A stretch of DNA of 14,262 nucleotides from an uncultured Campylobacter sp. (GTDB taxonomy: Bacteria; Campylobacterota; Campylobacteria; Campylobacterales; Campylobacteraceae): the NCBI RefSeq assembly GCF_938045775.1, contig NZ_CALIBH010000152.1, positions 1 through 14,262 of the forward strand, in the 5' to 3' direction. A program made the position numbers and the translations under genes. How positions within the stretch are numbered: position 1 is the stretch's first letter; each line of letters opens with the position of its first letter. Shown here one piece after another: positions 1-6,540 of this stretch. The notes beneath the pieces were generated by a model. It ran no database searches. It was not told the DNA's origin and saw nothing but the letters and a program-made list of their open reading frames with translations.

Positions 1-198
1 CACGTCCGCGCCGAGCGCCTTTTGCACCGCCGATCTAAGCTCTGCGGCGATCTCCGGCTTGGCGCTGGGGATTTCGATCCCTACGAAAATTCTATCGCCG
101 ATCTCGACCTCTTTTACAAATCCAAAATCCACGATACTTTTAGAAAAGCCCGGATAGATCACGCTTTTAAGCAAATTTAAGACTTCGTCTTTACTCAT
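1..198 (-). CDS. mrp: Mrp/ApbC Fe-S cluster carrier ATPase, N-terminal part (runs off the window)
   Basis: Only the first 66 codons are in the window; the 3' end lies beyond base 1. The reading begins MSKDEVLNLLKSVIYPGF and includes the phrase FVKEVEIGDRIFVGIEIP, which fits the small N-terminal MIP18/DUF59-type domain that precedes the P-loop ATPase in Mrp/ApbC proteins. The Walker motifs would lie outside the window, so the call rests on this domain and on the neighbourhood: from memory, mrp (Cj1606) is next to ispDF in C. jejuni. Mrp/ApbC proteins bind and transfer [4Fe-4S] clusters in the cytoplasm. The ATG (198-196) overlaps the thiC stop as ATGA, and a strong AAGGAG Shine-Dalgarno lies at 204-209 inside the thiC end, so translation is probably coupled to thiC. 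Confidence 0.8.
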   Translation of the reverse strand, partial: MSKDEVLNLLKSVIYPGFSKSIVDFGFVKEVEIGDRIFVGIEIPSAKPEIAAELRSAVQKALGADV

Positions 199-1502
199 TC
201 TTTCTCCTTATTTTCGGTTAAATTTCTACTGATTTTATATGCGCAAAATTTCGGCCCGCACATCGAGCAAAACTCCGCGCCCTTGTAAATTTCATCGCCC
301 AGGCTCTCATCATGCAGCTCGCGCGCACGCGCAGGATCGAAGCTAAGCTCAAACTGCCTGTTCCAATCAAAACCATACCGCGCATCGCTCATCGCGTGAT
401 CGCGCTCTATCGCACCCGCTTTGCCTAGCGCGACGTCCGCGGCGTGAGCGGCGATTTTATGCGCGATGATGCCCTCTCTGACGTCGCTTGCATTGGGAAG
501 GCCTAGATGCTCCTTGGGCGTTACATAGCAGAGCATGCTTGCGCCACAATACGCAGCCATCGTCCCGCCGATAGCCGAGCTGATATGATCATAGCCCGCA
601 CCGATGTCGGTCGGAAGCGGTCCCAGCACGTAAAACGGCGCGTCGCGGCAGAGCTTACGCTCTAGCTGCATATTAAGCTCGATCTCGTTAAACGGGATGT
701 GTCCCGGACCCTCGATCATCACCTGTACGTTTTTTTCATTCGCGCGCAGGGCTAGCTCGCCTAAAATTTCAAGCTCGCTAAGCTGCGCCCTATCGGTCGC
801 ATCGTATAAGCAACCGGGGCGCAAGCCGTCGCCCAGAGATAGCGATACGTCGTAAGCGGCGCAGATATTGCAAATTTCATCAAACGCTTCGTAGAAGGGG
901 TTTTGCTTGTGAAATTTCATCATCCACGACGCTACAAGCGAGCCGCCTCTGCTTACGATACCCATCTTGCGACGGGACAGCAGTGGCATAAACTCGAGCT
1001 TGAAGCCCGCGTGGATCGTGAAATAATCCACTCCCTGCCGCGCCTGCTTCTCGATCGTGCTAAGAATAGCGCTCGTTTTTAAATTTTTAATATCGCCCAG
1101 CTCATGGATCATTTGATAGATCGGCACCGTGCCTATTGGTACGGGCGAGCGCTCGATTATCGCGGCGCGGATCTCGTCCAAATCACCGCCCGTGCTTAGA
1201 TCCATCACCGTATCGGCGCCGTATTTTAAGCAGGTTTCGAGCTTTTCCAGCTCGCCCTTAATATCGCTCGTCGTGCCCGAGGAGCCGATGTTGGCGTTGA
1301 TCTTGCACCGAAGAGCGCGTCCGATGCCGATGGGTTTTAAGCTTTTGTGATTAACGTTTGCGGGGATGATCGCTCTTCCTTGCGCGAGCAGATCGCACAA
1401 GGCCCGCACGTCCATGCGCTCGCTTTGCGCGACCTCTCTCATCTGCGGCGTCACTTCGCCTCTTTTTGCAAAATAGATCTGCGATACGCAGCTTTCGGTC
1501 AT
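195..1502 (-). CDS. thiC: Phosphomethylpyrimidine synthase ThiC
   Basis: ThiC is a radical-SAM enzyme that rearranges aminoimidazole ribotide into hydroxymethylpyrimidine phosphate, the pyrimidine half of thiamine. The protein contains ANVNH, KINANIGSS, TVMDLSTGGD, VDYFTIHAG, GDGLRPG, MIEGPGH and LPTDIGAGYDHI blocks typical of the family. Its C-terminal cluster motif CSMCGPKFC (CX2CX4C) would hold the [4Fe-4S] cluster. The frame is open further upstream, to 1676, but the ATG at 1502-1500 is preferred. It has the purine-rich GCGAGGCG just before it, it gives 435 residues (normal for the short epsilonproteobacterial form), and the residues upstream of it do not look like ThiC. A TATAAT-like box at 1531-1538 would also start transcription just ahead of it. 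The gene overlaps mrp by 4 bp. No TPP riboswitch motif is visible in its leader. Confidence 0.95.
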   Translation of the reverse strand: MTESCVSQIYFAKRGEVTPQMREVAQSERMDVRALCDLLAQGRAIIPANVNHKSLKPIGIGRALRCKINANIGSSGTTSDIKGELEKLETCLKYGADTVMDLSTGGDLDEIRAAIIERSPVPIGTVPIYQMIHELGDIKNLKTSAILSTIEKQARQGVDYFTIHAGFKLEFMPLLSRRKMGIVSRGGSLVASWMMKFHKQNPFYEAFDEICNICAAYDVSLSLGDGLRPGCLYDATDRAQLSELEILGELALRANEKNVQVMIEGPGHIPFNEIELNMQLERKLCRDAPFYVLGPLPTDIGAGYDHISSAIGGTMAAYCGASMLCYVTPKEHLGLPNASDVREGIIAHKIAAHAADVALGKAGAIERDHAMSDARYGFDWNRQFELSFDPARARELHDESLGDEIYKGAEFCSMCGPKFCAYKISRNLTENKEKE

Positions 1503-1530
1503 TTTCGCCTCGCTTCTTAAAAATGCGCGT

Positions 1531-1538
1531 ATAATATA
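1531..1538 (-). promoter_or_regulatory. Probable -10 box of thiC-mrp
   Basis: Read on the minus strand, the sequence is GTTATATTATACGC, containing TATATT and TATTAT in the right place for a start about 20-25 nt before the thiC ATG at 1502. No good -35 is evident, which is usual for Campylobacter sigma-70 promoters. Confidence 0.45.
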
Positions 1539-1612
1539 ACAAATTTCATTAATCCTTACTTTTCTTTTGCCGTTTATTTTCGTAACGCAGGTTGAAATTT
1601 TACCGCCGCGCC

Positions 1613-1626
1613 GCGTAAATTTACGC
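1613..1626. promoter_or_regulatory. Perfect 14-bp palindrome between divergent promoters
   Basis: GCGTAAATTTACGC is an exact palindrome located between the proposed thiC (-10 at 1531-1538) and ispDF (-10 at 1687-1692) promoters. It could be a dimeric operator, but the AAATTT core is shared by many spacer palindromes in this window, so it may belong to that repeat family. Confidence 0.35.
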
Positions 1627-1686
1627 CTAGGATTAAGATATTTTAGAGCGCAAGCCGCGATTAATTTTGCTTTCATTTTTAATACG

Positions 1687-1692
1687 TATAAT
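1687..1692 (+). promoter_or_regulatory. -10 box of the ispDF operon
   Basis: A perfect TATAAT lies 28 bases ahead of the TTG start of ispDF and would start transcription near 1700. The best -35 candidate, TTTTGC at 1665-1670, is weak. The short leader contains TGTTACG on the minus strand (1696-1702), close to the published HP1021 box TGTT(A/T)C(A/T), so autoregulation by the operon's own regulator is possible. Confidence 0.55.
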
Positions 1693-1719
1693 TTCGTAAC
1701 AAAATTTCAAGGATAAAAT

Positions 1720-3042
1720 TTGAAAGATATATCGCTGATTTTGCTCGCCGCGGGCGATTCAAGCAGGTTTGAGCTGAGCGTCAAAAAGCAGTGGCTGCGC
1801 GTGGGTGAGCTGCCGCTTTGGCAATATGTCGCGCAGAGCATTGCGCAGGCGCACCCTTTTAAAAAAATCATAATCGCCGTAAACGAGAAGGACGTGAGCT
1901 ATTGCGAGCGCCTCTATGCGTGCAGCCTAGCCTCGTCGCGCGGCGAGAGTACGGAGTGCGACACGAGCGAGTATAAATTTCAAAGCGAGCAGGGCGAGAT
2001 CGGATGCGGCGCAGATGATCTAAACGACGCAAGCAAGCCGCGGAGTGCGGAAAATTTTAAAGCTCAAGTCGAATGCGGTGCAGATGAATGCGGCTCTGCA
2101 AATTTAAAATTTCACTTCGCCCCGGGCGGCGCAAATCGCCAAAGCTCGCTAAAAAACGCACTGCGGCTCGTAGAGAGCGAACTCGTGCTCGTAAGCGACG
2201 TGGCGCGCGCGCAAATTTCACCAGGGCTAATCTCTTCGCTGATACGAAATTTAGGCGGCGCGGACTGCGTTAGCCCCTATCTTGGCGTAAACGACACGAC
2301 CTACCTCGGCGAGCGCATTGTGGAGCGAGAGGAGCTGCGCCTCATCCAAACGCCGCAGCTTTCGCGCACGGCGCTACTTAAAAAGGCGCTTGAGGGAAGC
2401 GAAATTTTTGCCGACGACAGCGCGGCGGTCGGCAGTGCGGGCGGACGGTTGGAGTTTATAAAAGGCGAAGTGGGCGCGCTTAAGATCACGCGCGCAAGCG
2501 ATCTGGCGGCGCTAAATTTAAAACCCTGCTCGCGCGATATTTTTTGCGGTACGGGTTACGACGTGCATGCGCTTGAAAAAGGCGCGGGCATCGTGCTCGG
2601 CGGCGTGCAAATTCCGTGCGAGTTCGCGCTGATCGCGCACAGCGACGGCGACGTAGCAATCCATGCCCTAATCGACGCTATTTGCGGCGCAGCGATGCTG
2701 GGCGATATCGGCGAGCTTTTCCCCGATAGCGACGCCAAATTTAAAGGCGCGGACAGCAAGGAGCTGTTACGAAAGGTAATGCGTCGCGTCAGAGGCTACG
2801 GCTACGAGCTCGTAAATGCCGATATCACGATCATCGCGCAGCGCCCGAAGATCGGCATTTATAAAGCGCAGATGCAAGAGGTTTTGAGCGAAATTTTAAA
2901 CTGCGCGCGCGTCAATGTCAAAGCGACCACGACCGAAGGGCTGGGATTTACGGGCAGAAGCGAGGGTATCGCCGCGCAGGCTGCGGTAAGCTTAAAATTT
3001 TACGACTGGCAAAAGCACGCAGCAAAGGCTCGGGACGTATGA
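1720..3042 (+). CDS. ispDF: Bifunctional MEP-pathway enzyme IspDF (MEP cytidylyltransferase / MEcPP synthase)
   Basis: This 440-residue fusion catalyses two non-consecutive steps of non-mevalonate isoprenoid synthesis. The N-terminal IspD half has LLAAGDSSRF (R16), K22/K23, SDVARA (D160) in place of the usual HDAARP, and LIQTPQL. The C-terminal IspF half, from about residue 273, has GTGYDVHAL (D281, H283), HSDGDVAIH (H315), GDIGELFPDSD, ADITIIAQRPKI and TTTEGLGFTGRSEGIAAQA, so the divalent-metal ligands are intact. The start is TTG at 1720 with AAGGA at 1709-1713; no better ATG exists before the nucleotide-binding loop. The protein is about 70 residues longer than I recall for C. jejuni IspDF. 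The excess is a low-complexity segment at about residues 66-128 (see findings). The stop overlaps the next gene as ATGA. Confidence 0.95.
   Translation: MKDISLILLAAGDSSRFELSVKKQWLRVGELPLWQYVAQSIAQAHPFKKIIIAVNEKDVSYCERLYACSLASSRGESTECDTSEYKFQSEQGEIGCGADDLNDASKPRSAENFKAQVECGADECGSANLKFHFAPGGANRQSSLKNALRLVESELVLVSDVARAQISPGLISSLIRNLGGADCVSPYLGVNDTTYLGERIVEREELRLIQTPQLSRTALLKKALEGSEIFADDSAAVGSAGGRLEFIKGEVGALKITRASDLAALNLKPCSRDIFCGTGYDVHALEKGAGIVLGGVQIPCEFALIAHSDGDVAIHALIDAICGAAMLGDIGELFPDSDAKFKGADSKELLRKVMRRVRGYGYELVNADITIIAQRPKIGIYKAQMQEVLSEILNCARVNVKATTTEGLGFTGRSEGIAAQAAVSLKFYDWQKHAAKARDV
1915..2112 (+). repeat. Low-complexity insertion inside the IspD domain
   Basis: The segment encodes about 60 residues rich in Ala, Cys, Glu, Asp, Gly and Ser, with near-repeated peptides GCGADD and ECGADE. 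These come from an imperfect direct DNA repeat, ATGCGGCGCAGATGA near 2003 and ATGCGGTGCAGATGA near 2083. It also has in-frame AAATTT-type words (ENFKA, ANLKF). It sits between the VNEKD strand and the conserved GGANRQSSLKNAL block, where compact IspD proteins have only a short loop. Confidence 0.5.
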
Positions 3043-3902
3043 AAATTTTAATAATCGAGAGCGAAAGCTATCTTGCTCAAAGTATCGCAAACAAGCTCGG
3101 TGCGTTGGGGCATGAATGCACTAACGCGGCGAGTTTGGCGGCCGCGGCAGCTCTTGCGGAGGAGTTTGAGGCGGTGCTGCTCTCTACGAGCTGGAGCGGC
3201 GCGAGCTTTTATCCGCTGATCGAGAAATTTAGGCACTCGATCATAATTTTGATGGTCGCCTACGTCGATAGCGAAACGGTGCTAAACCCCGTAAAAGCGG
3301 GCGCTACGGATTATATCCAAAAGCCCTTTATGATAGAGGAACTCATCAAAAAGATCGAGCATTACGCGCAGTTTCGCTCGCTAAAATCACAAAACGAAGC
3401 CTACGAAGTGTTGCTTAAAGAGATCTCTCTTTCGTGCGAAATACCGCCCGCGCGTTTAGCGCAGATAAAATTCCCGCTTCTTTTGCGCGGCGATGCGGCA
3501 GCACGGGCTGCGGCGGTATTTAAGATCGCGCTTGCGCTAAAATCGCGCCTTAAAATTCTATCCGCGCAAAGCCCTGAGCCGCTAGAACGCGGCGCGGAGA
3601 TTTTTTACGCACCAGATTTTGATAGCCTAAGCGGCGCACAGAAGGAAAAATTTCTAAGCAAAACCAAATCCATGCGTATAATCGCCGGATCCATCGGCGC
3701 GCAAAAGGGCTTTAACGACGAAATTACGCTTGGCAGTAGTAAAGAACGCAGTGAAATTTTAAGCATCGAAGAATACGTAAAGCTCACGATCGTAGCGCAC
3801 CAAGACGAGTATTTCGACTCCGATCTGGCAGCGGCACTTGGGATTTCGCGAAAATCGCTTTGGGAGAAAAGGAAAAAATATGGCATCGCAAGAAAAAAAT
3901 AG
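3039..3902 (+). CDS. HP1021/Cj1608-like atypical orphan response regulator
   Basis: The 287-residue protein has an N-terminal receiver-like domain (about 1-110) and a C-terminal Fis-type helix-turn-helix (about 245-287: YFDSDLAAALGISRKSLWEKR). In the receiver the acidic pair is ESE (7-9), the usual phospho-acceptor Asp is replaced by Ser49 (VLLSTS), and the conserved Lys is kept in YIQKPF (K95). It is therefore unlikely to be phosphorylated in the usual way. The architecture and gene order match H. pylori HP1021 and C. jejuni Cj1608, reported as orphan regulators that bind the replication origin and many promoters. HP1021 has been linked to redox sensing through cysteines; here I see only two, C27 and one in LSCEIPP. 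It starts with ATG inside the ispDF stop and has only a weak Shine-Dalgarno, so coupling is likely. It overlaps the next gene by 23 bp. Confidence 0.85.
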   Translation: MKILIIESESYLAQSIANKLGALGHECTNAASLAAAAALAEEFEAVLLSTSWSGASFYPLIEKFRHSIIILMVAYVDSETVLNPVKAGATDYIQKPFMIEELIKKIEHYAQFRSLKSQNEAYEVLLKEISLSCEIPPARLAQIKFPLLLRGDAAARAAAVFKIALALKSRLKILSAQSPEPLERGAEIFYAPDFDSLSGAQKEKFLSKTKSMRIIAGSIGAQKGFNDEITLGSSKERSEILSIEEYVKLTIVAHQDEYFDSDLAAALGISRKSLWEKRKKYGIARKK

Positions 3903-5805
3903 CCGCGCGCATCCGGTACGGATCGCAGGCGAGATGGGAATTTCGCACGATGCGGATGATTTGCACGAAATAAAACCGCTTGAAAGTGAAGGAATTTCAA
4001 ATGGCACAAAAACTCTAAACGCTACAAAAGCTTCGAGTGACGCGGCGCTAAATTTAAAGGCAAAGCAAAATTTAAAAGCATCACAGAACTCAAAAGCAAG
4101 ACAAAATTCAAAAGCAAAGCGTGATTTAAAAACGATACGAAATTTAAAAACGTCAAAGGCGAGCAATGCCAGAAAAGATGAGGTGCAAGCTAAGGGAGCG
4201 GTAAGGAATTTAAAGGAAGCTCAAGCCAGAAGCGAGAGCAAAGGCGCAAATAATAGCGCAACGCAAATCCGCAAGATAGAGATCTCGCGCTCCGACCTAA
4301 ACGTCTTGAGCCTACTCGCAAACGGCGCTTTCGGCAAGAGCTGCGAGCTACTGCGCCCAAGCAAGCTTAGCATCTGCGGCATAAATTTCGTTTTTTCCTG
4401 CGCGGACGCAAAAAAGGGCGATATTTTGGAGCTTTATCTTAGCAAGGACGGCATAGCCGAATGCGCCAAAAATTCGCTTAGCGGCGAGAGCGGCGCGTAT
4501 TTGCTAGCCAAAGGATCGCTCAACTTGCAGGATGGAGTTTCTGTTGCGGCACAAAATGAGCAGTATTTTGCGAAAAGCGGCACGGATCTCGCGCGCACTG
4601 CAAGTACGCAAAGCACTATAAACGCCACAAGCGAGGGCTTAGACCATATAGAAAGCCTTACTGCGAGCTATGATCGAACTTTTACTAGCAGCACGGATGT
4701 AAAATCTGCAAACAACGCCGCTTTGGATTTGGCGAAAAGCTCCAGTGAAAATTCTGCAGTAAATTCCGCGCAGAGCTTTGCCGAAAATTCCGCACTCAAT
4801 CGCGTTTGCAGCACAGATGCAAAATCCGTAGCAAATTCGGCGGGAAATTTTATCTCAAATTCCACCGAAAATTTCATCAAAAATTCCGCTGCAAATCCCG
4901 CCTATTGTGAGCTTGTCGCGCGCATAGACGTTAGCGACGTTTATGCCCCAAGCGCAAGCGAGGTCGCAGACTCGGTGTTTCAAAACGCATACGCAGAGCA
5001 AACTGCGGTGCAGGGGCGCATCACGCTGCTAAAAAATGGTCTTGCAGAGCAAATCGCGCGCATAAAAAAAGTCGCAAGCTCGCTTGCCGCGCCTAAAATT
5101 TCAGCGTTTTTTACCTGCGCCGATCCGATCCACCGCGTGCATGAGCGGCTGATTAGGCATATGATCGATAAGGCGGATTTCGTGGTGATTTTTTTAACCG
5201 GCACGAGCAGCGCGGATGCCCTGCCCTACGAGCTACGCAAAAAAACGCTAAGCTATTTGCTGCAAAATTTTTTGGTCGCGCAACGCGCCATGATGATCGA
5301 TCTGGGCTCGCTTGCGATTTTTGACGACAAGCCCGCACTGCAGTGCGCAATCGCAAAAAATTTAGGTATAAACAAAATAATTTTTGGGCAAAATCACGCG
5401 AATATGGAGCTATTTTTCGATGGAGGCGGCGTGCATTCGGTGCTAGACGAGTATCAAAAGCGCGGCGAAATCGAAATTTTGCTGATGCCCGAATACGTCT
5501 ATTGCGAGAAGTGTAAGGTGCTCGTAAGCACCAAAAACTGCCCTCACGGCGCTCATCATCACGTGCATTACCGCACGCAAAATCTAAAAGCACTGCTGCG
5601 CGCGGGGATTTTGCCACCCGCGATTTTTATGCGTAAAGAGATCTCGGCGATGATTTTAAGCGAGCTTTTCCCCGCGCGGTTTTCAGATCTGCAAAAGCTC
5701 TACGACGAGCTTTTTCCAAACAGCGGGATCTTACAGAGCCACGGCGAGAGTGAGTTTTACGAGCAGCTTATGCAGCTGTATCAAACCAGCGCGCTAAAGA
5801 CGTAG
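3880..5805 (+). CDS. ATP-sulfurylase-like protein (Cj1609 type) with long low-complexity inserts
   Basis: The start is ATG at 3880, with AAGGA at 3869-3873, inside the end of the regulator gene; this gives 641 residues. The visible order is: a Lys/Asn-rich repeat region (about 57-104), a PUA-like domain starting near 135 (RSDLNVLSLLANGAFG), an Asn/Ser/Ala-rich region (about 245-342), and a catalytic-type domain from about 404. That last domain has TCADPIHRVHE, GQNHAN (503-508) and YCEKCKVLVSTKNCPHG with C542, C545, C554 and H556, followed by LLRAGILPPAIFMRKEI. These align with the QxRNPxHxxHE, GRDHAG and zinc motifs of ATP sulfurylase, which makes adenylylsulfate from ATP and sulfate. RN is replaced by AD and GRDHAG is altered, so true sulfurylase activity is doubtful. 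The gene position matches Cj1609. Cytoplasmic; no signal peptide is visible. Confidence 0.75.
   Translation: MASQEKNSRAHPVRIAGEMGISHDADDLHEIKPLESEGISNGTKTLNATKASSDAALNLKAKQNLKASQNSKARQNSKAKRDLKTIRNLKTSKASNARKDEVQAKGAVRNLKEAQARSESKGANNSATQIRKIEISRSDLNVLSLLANGAFGKSCELLRPSKLSICGINFVFSCADAKKGDILELYLSKDGIAECAKNSLSGESGAYLLAKGSLNLQDGVSVAAQNEQYFAKSGTDLARTASTQSTINATSEGLDHIESLTASYDRTFTSSTDVKSANNAALDLAKSSSENSAVNSAQSFAENSALNRVCSTDAKSVANSAGNFISNSTENFIKNSAANPAYCELVARIDVSDVYAPSASEVADSVFQNAYAEQTAVQGRITLLKNGLAEQIARIKKVASSLAAPKISAFFTCADPIHRVHERLIRHMIDKADFVVIFLTGTSSADALPYELRKKTLSYLLQNFLVAQRAMMIDLGSLAIFDDKPALQCAIAKNLGINKIIFGQNHANMELFFDGGGVHSVLDEYQKRGEIEILLMPEYVYCEKCKVLVSTKNCPHGAHHHVHYRTQNLKALLRAGILPPAIFMRKEISAMILSELFPARFSDLQKLYDELFPNSGILQSHGESEFYEQLMQLYQTSALKT
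4040..4230 (+). repeat. Degenerate tandem repeat encoding (N/S)xKA peptides
   Basis: The DNA consists of imperfect short units around AAATTTAAAAGCA and AATTCAAAAGCAA, read in frame as NLKA, NSKA, NLKT and NLKE. The translation is strongly biased to Lys, Asn, Ala, Ser and Gln, with no recognisable fold, and precedes the PUA-like domain. Confidence 0.6.
4610..4905 (+). repeat. Degenerate repeat encoding Asn/Ser/Ala-rich linker
   Basis: Units such as GAAAATTCTGCAGTAAATTC and near-copies recur, as do two STDVKSA/STDAKSV blocks (about 4690 and 4810). They encode a linker of ENSA, NSA, ENF and NSTENF peptides between the PUA-like and catalytic-type domains. It looks like in-frame filler with the same AAATTT/AAATTC bias as the spacers. 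Confidence 0.55.
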
Positions 5806-6331
5806 CTCTCGAGGGCGCAACGCAAAAATGATGTGGAATTTGCAGCATCTAGGCAGAGGGTAAAATTTCGCGGCGTTAGAATTTATGGCGGCTAGACGTA
5901 AAGTAAAATTTCATAGTGTGGAAAGAATAAACTGCACGGAATTTTATAGCATAAAGAGCGGCGGGCAGAATTTGGCGTAAAATTTTGTGGCGCAACGAAG
6001 CTAAATTTTTAAAGCATTAGTGGTGCGATAAAAGAAGTTTTAAATCTTAAAGGCGCGGCTACGTAGCAAATTTATAACGACGCAATAAAATCGTGCGACG
6101 AAGCGGATTTAAAATTTTAAGGCGCGATGGATATGTATAGCAGTGCGGCGGATCTAAAATTTAAGCTTTCGGCGAGCGAGTTTAAATTTAGCCAGATGCT
6201 CGCAGTAAGTCGCAGTGCATAAATTTGGGCGAGGCGCAACGACTGCCGCTCGCGCAAAATGCCGTGCGTTTGCGGACGGGTTTGAAAACTCCGCGCAGGC
6301 GAGCAAAATTTTAAAATTTTTACGCAAATGA

Positions 6332-6352
6332 GTAGAATTTTAAAATTCCTAC
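6332..6352. repeat. Imperfect palindrome with AATTTTAAAATT core
   Basis: GTAG and CCTAC flank the self-complementary core AATTTTAAAATT, so the arms pair except for a single extra C. It resembles other elements at 7262-7280, 7439-7462 and 14052-14076. Confidence 0.5.
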
Positions 6353-6382
6353 ATTAGCGAGCGAAATTTTTGTGGCGAGCGA

Positions 6383-6421
6383 GTAGAATTAATTTCGTGT
6401 AGGCGGACAAATTAATTCTAC
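6383..6421. repeat. Perfect 13-bp inverted repeat (hairpin)
   Basis: GTAGAATTAATTT (6383-6395) is exactly complementary in reverse to AAATTAATTCTAC (6409-6421), with a 13-nt GC-rich loop. The stem is too AT-rich, and has no following T-run, for an ordinary rho-independent terminator. Confidence 0.8.
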
Positions 6422-6422
6422 A

Positions 6423-6476
6423 TGCACGAACAAAATTTAAAATTCTGCGCGTAAGCGAATTTAAAATTTTCGTGCA
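6423..6476. repeat. Second adjacent long imperfect inverted repeat
   Basis: The left arm 6423-6445 (TGCACGAA, then CAA, then AATTTAAAATTC) pairs with the right arm 6457-6476, whose reverse complement is TGCACGAA followed by AATTTTAAATTC. That is 19 paired bases with a 3-nt bulge and one mismatch around an 11-nt loop. It begins one base after the preceding hairpin ends. Confidence 0.7.
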
Positions 6477-6540
6477 CGAGCAGATGCTCTAATTAAAATA
6501 AGCAGTAAAATTTTAAAAAGCAAAATTTAAAAGGACAATT

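Larger units (their letters stand above)
5806..6540. other. Gene-free spacer filled with AAATTT-cored palindromes
   Basis: I find no convincing gene, tRNA or terminator in these 735 bases. The sequence alternates GC-rich words (GCGAGCGA, GGCGCAACGA, GCGGAT) with AAATTT, AAAATTTT and AAATTTTAAAATTT. GCGAGCGA followed by A/T-rich words recurs near 6172, 6357 and 6375; GCGGATTTAAAATTT near 6105 is echoed by GCGGATCTAAAATTT near 6148. Two long hairpins lie at 6383-6476. A Shine-Dalgarno AAGGA for pgpA closes the region (6531-6535); TAAAAT near 6494 might be its -10. Confidence 0.6.

Noticed and set aside
1503..1676. Upstream in-frame extension of thiC by 58 codons
   Set aside because: It is very basic and unlike ThiC, it contains the likely promoter, and the ATG at 1502 has a proper ribosome site and gives the family length.
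1503..1680. TPP riboswitch ahead of thiC
   Set aside because: The characteristic CUGAGA and ACCUGAU-type core segments are not present on the minus strand, and the proposed transcript leader is too short.
3605..4166. Phe-rich minus-strand frames of 134-135 codons
   Set aside because: They are antisense to the well-supported regulator and sulfurylase-like genes; the Phe/Ala repeats are the complement of the AAATTT/AAAGC-type repeats.
5153..5617. 154-codon minus-strand frame
   Set aside because: Antisense to the catalytic-type domain of the sulfurylase-like protein, Arg-rich shadow with no family features.
5806..6540. Possible CRISPR-like array from recurring GCGAGCGA/AAATTT words
   Set aside because: The repeats are short, degenerate and unevenly spaced, with no constant repeat or spacer length and no cas genes.
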